Below are positions 8,657-15,591 of a stretch of DNA of 41,474 bases, in pieces. The number at the start of each line of letters is the position of its first letter. Position 1 is the first letter of the stretch. Origin of the DNA: Bacillus thermozeamaize (GTDB lineage Bacteria; Bacillota; Bacilli; ZCTH02-B2); contig LZRT01000060.1 of NCBI GenBank assembly GCA_002159075.1, positions 67,475-108,948 on the forward strand, given 5' to 3'. Position numbers and translations under genes: made by a program. The notes beneath the pieces are model-generated. The model saw only the letters and a program-made list of their open reading frames with translations. It was not told where the DNA came from and ran no database searches.

Positions 8657-8712
8657 ACGCGGTTCAGGCGGCCGGTCATGCAGCGGTCCGCTGGTGAAGA
8701 TTCGGGAGGGGG

Positions 8713-10833
8713 ATGAGGTTGGAGCTGCGTCGTTTGCTGGGGGAGCGTCTGCTGGTGGGAGACGGTGCGATGGGAACCTACTTGTACCAGCTGGGGGTGC
8801 CGGTGGGTTCCTGTCTGGAAGAGCTGAACATCAGCCGCCCGGATCTGGTGGAGCGGGTGCACCGGGATTACCTTTTGGCAGGCGCGCATTTGCTGGAGAC
8901 CAATACGTTTGCCGCCAACCGGGAGCGGCTGGCCAGATACGGGCTGGACGGGCAGGTGGATGAAGTAAACCGGGCTGCGGTGGAGCGGGCCCGGCGTGCG
9001 GTGGAACAGGTTCGGGCCGGGTGCCGGGAAGAGAAAAGCAGCCGTCCCGTTTTTATATTGGGTGCGGTGGGCGGCATCCGCGGCGGCAGGCATAGCGGGC
9101 TGTCGGAACATGGGCTGGCGGCGGTCTACAGGGAACAGCTGGCCGCGCTGCTGGACGCGGGTGTGGACGGGCTGATTCTGGAGACGTTTGTCGAGGGGGC
9201 GGAGCTTCGCCTCGCGGTGAAGGTGGCCCGGCAGCTGGATGAGACGATTCCGATCTTCGCCCAGCTGTCGGTGAAGGAGAGCGGCCGGACCGGGGAGGGA
9301 CTGACCATTCCGGAGGCGCTGGCCGCGCTGCTGGATGAGGGGGCCGATGTGGTGGGCCTGAATTGTTACAGCGGCCCGTACACGATGATCCGCCTGTTGG
9401 AGCAGGTGGCTTTCCCGCGGGATCTGCATCTGTCCGTCTACCCGAATGCCGGGCTGCCAGGATACCAGGACGGCCGGTTCATTTATCCCTCTTCGGCCGC
9501 CTATTTTGCCGAGCGGGCGCTGGATTTGTGGCGCCTGGGGGCTTGCGTCATCGGCGGTTGCTGCGGAACCACGCCGGAGCATATTGCCGCCATCTCCCGG
9601 GTGCTGGCCGAGCGCGCCCCGCAGCCGCTGCGCCGTGATGGCCAGGTGAGCGAAGCGGATCGGGCGCCAAGGGAGAGAGGAGAAGAGGGCAACACCCCAT
9701 CGTCCCAAGCGTCCGCCGGCTGGCCGGACCGTCAAGAAGCGAGGCGCTCTGTCCGGGTGGTCGGTGCGGGGGACAATCAGGGTGGCGCCCATCGCGCCGC
9801 TGAGGACAGGTGGCGAGGCACTGGCGTTTTTTCCCATCAGCGGGGACGGCCGTCCCTTACTTTGCCCGAACTGGCCCGGCAACGGCATACGGTGATCGTG
9901 GAGCTGGACCCGCCGCGGGATTTGGACATCGGACGCTTCATGGAGGGGGCGGCCGCACTGAAAGAGGCGGGGATCGACGCGCTGACGATGGCCGACAACT
10001 CGCTTGCGATGACCCGGATGAGCAATATGGCGCTGGGGGCGATTGTCAAGGAACGGCTGGGGATTCTTCCGTTGTTGCACATCGCCTGCCGGGATCGCAA
10101 CTTGATCGGGCAGCAGTCCCACCTGATGGGCCTGCACGCGCTGGGCATTGATCATGTGCTGGCGGTGACGGGGGATCCGACGCGGCACGGGGATCTTCCG
10201 GGGGCCGCTTCGGTGTACGATGTCAACTCGTTTGACCTGATCCGGATGATCAAACAGTTGAACGAGGGGTTGTCTTTTTCCGGCAAGCCGCTGAACTATC
10301 GGGCCCGCTTTACCGTGGCGGCGGCTTTCAACCCCAACGTCCGCAACCTGGACAAGGCGATGGAACGGCTGGAGAGGAAGGTGGCTTGCGGCGCCGATTT
10401 TATCATGACCCAGCCGATTTACGATCCGGCGCTGTTCGAGCAGTTGCATGAACGGACGCGGGACCTTTCCGTGCCGATCTTTGTCGGGATCATGCCGCTG
10501 GTGAGCTACCGGAACGCCCTTTTTCTGCACAACGAGGTCCCCGGCATCCAGTTGCCGGAGCAGGTGCTGGAACGCATGTCCCGCTTCGAGGGAGAGGCGG
10601 CCCGCCGGCAAGGTGTGGAGATCGCGATGGAATTGCTGGAAGTGGCGATGCGATATTTCAACGGCATTTACCTGATGACCCCGTTTTTGCGTTATGAAAT
10701 GACCGCGGCCCTGACGCGTCACGTTTGGCAGCGGGCCGGACGAGCAGGCATCCATGGGACAGAGACGAGAATGGAGATGGGGACAGGGATGAGGCCGGAC
10801 ACAGGGATGAGGCCGGACAGGGCCGGAGGCTAA
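8713..10833 (+). CDS. yitJ: bifunctional homocysteine S-methyltransferase / methylenetetrahydrofolate reductase
   Basis: The 706-residue protein starts at ATG 8713 behind GGGAGGGGG. Residues 1-300 form a homocysteine S-methyltransferase barrel: DGAMGTYLYQLG near the start, and the zinc ligands Cys218 (GLNCYSG) and Cys283/Cys284 (GGCCGTTPEH). From about residue 385 there is a MetF-like FAD-dependent barrel (VIVELDPPRDLDIGRF, then FIMTQPIYDPALFEQL), which makes 5-methyltetrahydrofolate. B. subtilis YitJ has the same order but about 612 residues. The excess here lies mainly in a charged linker (about 305-385) and in a C-terminal tail built from a repeated GMRPD motif. It sits 31 bp before metH, so methyl donor and methyl transfer are co-expressed. 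No S-box riboswitch is visible upstream. Confidence 0.92.
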   Translation: MRLELRRLLGERLLVGDGAMGTYLYQLGVPVGSCLEELNISRPDLVERVHRDYLLAGAHLLETNTFAANRERLARYGLDGQVDEVNRAAVERARRAVEQVRAGCREEKSSRPVFILGAVGGIRGGRHSGLSEHGLAAVYREQLAALLDAGVDGLILETFVEGAELRLAVKVARQLDETIPIFAQLSVKESGRTGEGLTIPEALAALLDEGADVVGLNCYSGPYTMIRLLEQVAFPRDLHLSVYPNAGLPGYQDGRFIYPSSAAYFAERALDLWRLGACVIGGCCGTTPEHIAAISRVLAERAPQPLRRDGQVSEADRAPRERGEEGNTPSSQASAGWPDRQEARRSVRVVGAGDNQGGAHRAAEDRWRGTGVFSHQRGRPSLTLPELARQRHTVIVELDPPRDLDIGRFMEGAAALKEAGIDALTMADNSLAMTRMSNMALGAIVKERLGILPLLHIACRDRNLIGQQSHLMGLHALGIDHVLAVTGDPTRHGDLPGAASVYDVNSFDLIRMIKQLNEGLSFSGKPLNYRARFTVAAAFNPNVRNLDKAMERLERKVACGADFIMTQPIYDPALFEQLHERTRDLSVPIFVGIMPLVSYRNALFLHNEVPGIQLPEQVLERMSRFEGEAARRQGVEIAMELLEVAMRYFNGIYLMTPFLRYEMTAALTRHVWQRAGRAGIHGTETRMEMGTGMRPDTGMRPDRAGG

Positions 10834-10864
10834 CGGTCGGAGCCTGTGAAAGAAAGGAGTAGAA

Positions 10865-13800
10865 GTGGAGATGGAGAGAGCGCAGGTACATGCAAGAAAA
10901 GCCGATGCCGGTGGGATTCCTGAGCGGGAAACATGGCTGCGGCAGGCGCTGGCGCAGCGGATTCTGGTGTTGGACGGGGCCATGGGGACGATGATCCAGC
11001 AAGCCGGACTAAGTGCGGAGGATTTCGGCGGCGAAGCCTATGAGGGCTGCAATGAGATCCTGGTTCTCACCGCGCCGGAAGTGATTCGCCGGATTCATGA
11101 GGCGTATCTGGAGGCGGGGGCCGACATCATCGAAACCAATACTTTTGGCGCCACCCGCGTCGTCCTGGCCGAGTACGGGCTGCAGGACCGGGCCTACGAG
11201 ATCAACGTGGCCGCCGCCCGTCTGGCCCGTCAGGCGGCCGATGCCTGGAGCCGTCCGGAGAAGCCGCGTTTTGTCGCCGGGGCAATGGGACCGACGACGA
11301 AAACCCTTTCGGTCACCGGCGGGGTCACCTTCGAGGAGCTGGTGGCCGCCTACCGCGAGCAGGCGCTGGGCCTGATGGCGGGCGGCGTGGATCTGTTGCT
11401 TGTGGAGACATCCCAGGATACGCTGAACGTCAAGGCGGCCGGCTTGGGGATTCAGGAGGCTTTTGAGGAGGCGGGCCGCCGGGTGCCGCTGATGATCTCC
11501 GGGACCATCGAACCGATGGGTACGACCCTGGCCGGACAGAACATCGAGGCCTTCTACCTTTCCATTGAGCACCTCAAGCCGATTTCCGTCGGCCTCAACT
11601 GCGCCACCGGGCCGGAATTCATGCGGGATCACCTGCGCGCGCTCTCTTCACTGGCCGCCTGCGCGGTCAGCTGTTACCCCAACGCCGGGTTGCCCGATGA
11701 GGATGGCCACTACCACGAATCGCCGCAGGCGCTGGCAGGAAAACTGGCCGCTTTTGCCAGACAGGGCTGGCTGAACATCGCTGGCGGCTGCTGCGGAACC
11801 ACGCCGGAACACATCCGCGCGCTGGCCCAGGCCTTGGAGGGGATTCCGCCGCGCCGTCCGGCCGCCCCTCACGGCCACGCCGTGGCGGGGATTGAGCCGC
11901 TCTTTCTCGAACCGGACAGCCGGCCGCTTTTGGTCGGGGAGCGGACCAACGTGATCGGCTCGCGGAAATTTCGCCAGCTGATCGCGGAGGGAAAGTATGA
12001 GGAGGCTTCCGAGATTGCCCGCGCCCAGGTGAAGAAGGGGGCCCATGTGATTGACGTCTGCCTGGCCGATCCGGACCGGGATGAGCTGGCCGACATGGTG
12101 AAATTTCTGGAGTTTGCCGTGAAGAAGGTGAAGGCGCCGCTGATGATCGACTCCACCGACCCCCGCGTCGTCGAGGCGGCACTGAAAATGTCCCAGGGGA
12201 AAGCCATCATCAACTCCATCAACCTGGAGGACGGGGAGAAGCGGTTCGAGGAGATTGCGCCGCTGGTCCACCGCTACGGGGCGGCGGTGGTGGTGGGGAC
12301 GATCGATGAGGAAGGGATGGCCGTGACACGGCAGCGGAAGCTGGACGTGGCCCGGCGCTCTTACGATCTGTTGGTCCACCGCTACGGCATCCCGGCGCGG
12401 GACATCATTTTCGACCCATTGGTCTTTCCGGTGGGCACGGGGGATGAGGCCTATCTCGGTTCGGCGCTGGAGACGGTGGAAGGGATTCGCCTGATCAAGG
12501 AGGCGATGCCGGAGTGCCAGACCATTCTCGGGATCAGCAACGTCTCCTTCGGCTTGCCGCCGGCGGGCCGGGAGGTGCTCAATGCGGTTTTTCTCTACCA
12601 TTGCACCAAGGCGGGGCTGGATTACGCCATTGTCAACACGGAAAAGCTGGAGCGGTTTGCCGCGATCCCCGAGGAGGAACGGCGGATGGCGGAGGAATTG
12701 CTGTTCCGCACGAGCGACGAGGTGCTGGCACGCTTTACCGAATTTTACCGGCAGAAGAAAGTGGTCAAACAGGTGGAAGTTTCCACGCTCAGCCTGGAGG
12801 AGCGGCTGGCCCGTTACGTGGTGGAAGGGAGCAAGGAGGGGCTTTATGCCGACCTGGATGAGGCATTGGCCAAGTACGGCGATCCGCTGGCCATCATCAA
12901 CGGGCCGCTGATGGCGGGAATGGACGAGGTGGGCCGCCTGTTCGGGGAGAACCAGCTGATCGTGGCCGAGGTGTTGCAAAGCGCCGAGGTCATGAAGGCC
13001 GCTGTGGCCTATCTGGAACCGCACATGGAAAAAGCGGAGACGGCCGTCAAAGGGAAGATTCTCCTGGCCACGGTCAAGGGCGATGTGCATGACATCGGCA
13101 AGAACCTGGTGGAGATCATCCTCAGCAACAACGGTTATCAGGTGATCAATCTGGGGATCAAAGTGGCGCCGGAGCAGTTGATCGAGGCATACCACCGTGA
13201 AAAGCCGGATGCCATCGGCCTATCCGGGTTGCTCGTCAAATCGGCCCAGCAAATGGTGGTCACGGCACAGGATCTAAAGGCGGCCGGCATCGATGTCCCG
13301 ATTCTTGTCGGCGGCGCTGCGCTGACCAAAAAGTTTACCGAGTCGCGGATCGCACCCCAGTATGACGGCCTGGTCCTGTACGCCAAGGACGCGATGGAAG
13401 GGTTGGAGCTGGCCAACCAGCTGAGCGACCCGGAAAAACGCCAGCGTCTGGTGGCGGCACTTCAGGAGGCCAAGCTGCGTCAGGCCCGGGAGACAGAAGA
13501 GCGAACTGGAAAGGGCGGGCAACAGGACAGACAGAGGCAGTCTGCCATATCCCGCGATCACAAGGTCCTGCCGGTTCCCGATTACGAGCGGCATGTTTTG
13601 CGCAATTACCCGATTGATTATTTGGTGCCCTATCTGAACTGGCGGATGCTTCTTGGGAAACATTTGGGGCTCCGGGGTCCGGTGGAGCGGCTGCTGGCCG
13701 AAGGGGACAGCCGCGCCCTGGAGTTGAAAGCGCTGGTGGAGGAACTGATTGCCGAAGGAAAACGGGAGGGCTTCCTGCGTGCCCACGGGATGTACCGATA

Positions 13801-14377
13801 CTTTCCGGCGCAAGCCGACGGGAACGACATTCTGATCTACGATCCCGAGGACACCAGCCGGATCATCGAACGGTTCAGCTTCCCCCGGCAGGAGGTGGAA
13901 CCTTATCTGTGCCTCGCCGATTTCCTGAAGCCTGTGGACAGCGGCGAGATGGACAACCTGGCATTGATGGTGGTCACCGCCGGGGAAGGCATCCAGGAGC
14001 GGGCGCAGCGCTGGAAGGAAGAGGGAGAATACTTGCGTTCCTACGCGCTGCAGGCGCTGGCGCTGGAGCTGGCGGAGGCCTTTGCCGAGCGGCTGCACCA
14101 AATCCTGCGGGATAACTGGGGCATACCCGACCCGCCGGAGATGACGATGCAGGAGCGGTTTGCCGCCAAGTACCGGGGCATCCGTGTCTCCTTCGGCTAT
14201 CCGGCCTGTCCCGACCTGGAAGATCAGGCGAAGCTGTTCGGCCTGCTTCAGCCGGAAGCGATTGGCGTCCGCCTGACGGAAGGCTACATGATGGAGCCGG
14301 AGGCATCGGTCTCGGCGATGGTCTTCGCCCACCCCGAAGCGCAGTATTTCAACGTGGAAAAGAAAGCGCGGGCGTGA
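10865..14377 (+). CDS. metH: cobalamin-dependent methionine synthase MetH
   Basis: GTG 10865 lies 5 bp after AAAGGAG; the in-frame ATG at 10871 is an alternative. The product, 1170 residues, has all four MetH modules. These are a homocysteine-binding barrel with Zn ligands Cys246, Cys309 and Cys310, a pterin-binding domain (about 345-600, LLVGERTNVIGSRKF), and a cobalamin cap plus Rossmann domain with the axial ligand His742 in GDVHDIG. The last module is the reactivation domain (about 900-1170), with RGIRVSFGYPACPD for AdoMet binding. It moves the methyl group from 5-methyltetrahydrofolate to homocysteine. Because the activation domain is complete, it needs a flavodoxin-type reductant encoded elsewhere. 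It closes the two-gene methionine operon and is followed by a strong terminator. Confidence 0.96.
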   Translation: MEMERAQVHARKADAGGIPERETWLRQALAQRILVLDGAMGTMIQQAGLSAEDFGGEAYEGCNEILVLTAPEVIRRIHEAYLEAGADIIETNTFGATRVVLAEYGLQDRAYEINVAAARLARQAADAWSRPEKPRFVAGAMGPTTKTLSVTGGVTFEELVAAYREQALGLMAGGVDLLLVETSQDTLNVKAAGLGIQEAFEEAGRRVPLMISGTIEPMGTTLAGQNIEAFYLSIEHLKPISVGLNCATGPEFMRDHLRALSSLAACAVSCYPNAGLPDEDGHYHESPQALAGKLAAFARQGWLNIAGGCCGTTPEHIRALAQALEGIPPRRPAAPHGHAVAGIEPLFLEPDSRPLLVGERTNVIGSRKFRQLIAEGKYEEASEIARAQVKKGAHVIDVCLADPDRDELADMVKFLEFAVKKVKAPLMIDSTDPRVVEAALKMSQGKAIINSINLEDGEKRFEEIAPLVHRYGAAVVVGTIDEEGMAVTRQRKLDVARRSYDLLVHRYGIPARDIIFDPLVFPVGTGDEAYLGSALETVEGIRLIKEAMPECQTILGISNVSFGLPPAGREVLNAVFLYHCTKAGLDYAIVNTEKLERFAAIPEEERRMAEELLFRTSDEVLARFTEFYRQKKVVKQVEVSTLSLEERLARYVVEGSKEGLYADLDEALAKYGDPLAIINGPLMAGMDEVGRLFGENQLIVAEVLQSAEVMKAAVAYLEPHMEKAETAVKGKILLATVKGDVHDIGKNLVEIILSNNGYQVINLGIKVAPEQLIEAYHREKPDAIGLSGLLVKSAQQMVVTAQDLKAAGIDVPILVGGAALTKKFTESRIAPQYDGLVLYAKDAMEGLELANQLSDPEKRQRLVAALQEAKLRQARETEERTGKGGQQDRQRQSAISRDHKVLPVPDYERHVLRNYPIDYLVPYLNWRMLLGKHLGLRGPVERLLAEGDSRALELKALVEELIAEGKREGFLRAHGMYRYFPAQADGNDILIYDPEDTSRIIERFSFPRQEVEPYLCLADFLKPVDSGEMDNLALMVVTAGEGIQERAQRWKEEGEYLRSYALQALALELAEAFAERLHQILRDNWGIPDPPEMTMQERFAAKYRGIRVSFGYPACPDLEDQAKLFGLLQPEAIGVRLTEGYMMEPEASVSAMVFAHPEAQYFNVEKKARA

Positions 14378-14388
14378 GGATGAAACGG

Positions 14389-14438
14389 AAACAGGGTTAG
14401 GAGGCGACATGTTTGCTTCCGTACACCCTGTTTTTCTT
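14389..14438 (+). terminator. strong terminator of the methionine operon
   Basis: AAACAGGGT (14389-14397) pairs with ACCCTGTTT (14425-14433), and an inner stem GGAGGC/GCTTCC (14400-14405 and 14415-14420) extends it. A T-rich tail follows. It isolates metH from the CRISPR-Cas locus. Confidence 0.8.
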
Positions 14439-14472
14439 CTGTTATTACGTAATTTTATTTTGTGCGAAAGGT

Positions 14473-14499
14473 TTGCTGAGGTGCGAAAAAAGGTATAAT
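14473..14499 (+). promoter_or_regulatory. predicted promoter of the crRNA-like RNA upstream of cas6
   Basis: A perfect TATAAT lies at 14494-14499 with TTGCTG at 14473-14478 (15-bp spacing; TTTGCT at 14472 gives 16). Transcription from about 14506 would run through the two degenerate CRISPR repeats that begin at 14539. Confidence 0.5.
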
Positions 14500-14538
14500 C
14501 CGTAATGAGTAGTCACGAGACAGGTAAAGATGACAACC

Positions 14539-14629
14539 TTTTTATTTGAACGATGAGGGATATAAAGTTGTTGTTTATTGGTTTTTAAACAAAAAGTGTC
14601 GGATTATCTGAACGCTGCGGGCTATTAAT
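14539..14629 (+). ncRNA. putative CreR-type crRNA-like regulatory RNA (repeat-like/pseudo-spacer/repeat-like)
   Basis: Two degenerate copies of the array repeat flank 33 nt. The first (14539-14567) matches 24 of 29 repeat positions and keeps the last 11 nt, GGGATATAAAG, intact, including the 8-nt crRNA 5' handle. The second (14601-14629) matches 21 of 29, with TTATCTGAACG intact. The pseudo-spacer (14568-14600) begins TTGTTGTTTATTGG. Its first 22 nt match 18 positions of the minus strand from 14820 down to 14799, next to a CCA triplet and just downstream of the predicted cas promoter. In known type I systems such mini-CRISPR units (CreA, CreR) are processed by Cas6 and guide Cascade to repress a promoter. 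By analogy this RNA would let Cascade limit its own expression. Transcription and processing are inferred. Confidence 0.8.
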
Positions 14630-14673
14630 CATTTGTTTTTCTTGCATTTGTACTGTCGCAGATTGGGAAGAAA

Positions 14674-14705
14674 TCACATTCGTCTTCTCACTCTGTGACT
14701 TTTTT
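14674..14705 (+). terminator. possible terminator after the crRNA-like RNA
   Basis: TCACA (14674-14678) can pair with TGTGA (14694-14698), and CTTTTTT follows. The stem is short and AT-rich, but it lies between the second degenerate repeat and the predicted cas promoter. Confidence 0.35.
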
Positions 14706-14751
14706 ATTTCGACAAAATTACAAAGAATTCCGCTTCGTTGTCAAAAAATGA

Positions 14752-14780
14752 TTGATCTTTTTTGGCAATTGTGGTAATAT
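14752..14780 (+). promoter_or_regulatory. predicted promoter of the cas operon
   Basis: TTGATC (14752-14757) and TAATAT (14775-14780) are separated by 17 bp. Transcription would begin near 14787, so the pseudo-spacer target (14799-14820) would lie at about +13 to +34. Confidence 0.5.
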
Positions 14781-14798
14781 CATTAGCGGAAACAACAA

Positions 14799-14823
14799 TT
14801 AATAAACCGATAAATAACAATGG
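14799..14823 (-). promoter_or_regulatory. predicted Cascade target site of the crRNA-like RNA, with CCA PAM
   Basis: On the minus strand CCA (14823-14821) is followed by TTGTTATTTATCGGTTT (14820-14804). Against the pseudo-spacer, matches are at positions 1-5, 7-11, 13-17, 19, 21 and 22; the first three mismatches are at 6, 12 and 18. In type I effector complexes every sixth guide base is flipped out and does not pair, so the seed-side pairing would be effectively uninterrupted. CCN-type PAMs are known for several type I-B systems. The site lies in the cas6 leader, 12 bp before its ribosome site. Confidence 0.75.
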
Positions 14824-14849
14824 AATGTAGAAAAAAGGAGGTGACATCG

Positions 14850-15566
14850 GTGCGTTTGTTCTGTTCCTTTCAGATTTCAGAGCTTCCGATTGCCTATCGC
14901 ATGGGTTTGGTATCCTTGATTAAGGAGTCCTTACGCATTTCAGATGAGGATTATTACATGCGACTTTACGAAGGGAGACAGCAGACAAAGCCGTTTGTAT
15001 TTGCTCCTTTTTTAAAGAACTTCAGAATTGAAAATGATCAGATACACCTGGACGAATGCCATTTGACAATCAGTTCTCCCGATCACGAATTTTTGCTTCA
15101 TCTTTATAATGGTTTGCAAAAAATGAAGCGCTTTGATTATAAGCAATATGTATTCAACCGAAAGGCGATTCGTCTGTTGCCTGAAGTGACGATTCGTGAA
15201 CCGTCGGTCGTCTTTCGGACACAGTCACCCTTGTTGGTAGAAGATGAGAATGGCAAACCGATTGCGCCTTATTCTCCTGAGTACGAACTGCATCTGCAAT
15301 ATTTGGCCGATCTGATTCTGCGAGCATACCGGGGATACGGTTTGGAATCCCCGCTGCGCGTGAAACCGCTTCAGATGAAGAAAGTGGTGATCAAGGAGCG
15401 CAATCACGAGTTTGAAGACAGATTTGGTCAATCCCAATATCTTTTTTTCACTGCCTACCAGGGCAGGTTGCTCATGACAGGGCATCCAGAAGATTTGCAA
15501 TTACTTTATCAATTGGGTTTGTCAAAAAGAAGAAATCAGGGGTTTGGCCTGTTGCAGGTTGATTAA
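14850..15566 (+). CDS. cas6: Cas6 CRISPR pre-crRNA endoribonuclease
   Basis: The chosen start is GTG 14850, 8 bp after a strong AGGAGG (14836-14841). An ATG at 14820 is in frame but has no ribosome site and would put the predicted target site inside the gene. The product has 238 residues, a normal Cas6 length. The C-terminal glycine-rich loop GLSKRRNQGFGLLQV is the family hallmark. Cas6 cuts the repeat RNA, here expected to leave the 8-nt handle ATATAAAA or ATATAAAG on the crRNA, and usually stays outside or at the end of Cascade. It is the first gene of the operon, and cas8b follows 25 bp downstream. It would also process the crRNA-like RNA upstream. Confidence 0.92.
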   Translation: MRLFCSFQISELPIAYRMGLVSLIKESLRISDEDYYMRLYEGRQQTKPFVFAPFLKNFRIENDQIHLDECHLTISSPDHEFLLHLYNGLQKMKRFDYKQYVFNRKAIRLLPEVTIREPSVVFRTQSPLLVEDENGKPIAPYSPEYELHLQYLADLILRAYRGYGLESPLRVKPLQMKKVVIKERNHEFEDRFGQSQYLFFTAYQGRLLMTGHPEDLQLLYQLGLSKRRNQGFGLLQVD

Positions 15567-15591
15567 GCGTTTGGAGCAGGGAGGTGAGAGT

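Noticed and set aside
8657-8712. SAM-responsive (S-box) riboswitch or T-box upstream of the methionine operon
   Set aside because: Only 56 bp separate the ywgA-like stop from the start codon; there is no room for the conserved structure and no terminator hairpin is seen.
8635-10983. 782-codon open frame on the minus strand opposite the methyltransferase-reductase gene
   Set aside because: It is a shadow frame in GC-rich sequence, while the plus strand encodes a complete, well-conserved enzyme.
14409-14498. 29-codon frame behind AGGAGG upstream of the mini-CRISPR, considered as a CreT-like toxin or leader peptide
   Set aside because: Its ribosome site and start lie inside the strong metH terminator hairpin, and its stop codon falls inside the TATAAT box. 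The pseudo-spacer matches the cas6 leader, not this region.
14820-15566. ATG 14820 as the start of cas6
   Set aside because: It has no ribosome site, whereas GTG 14850 has a perfect one. The extra ten residues encode the ribosome site itself.
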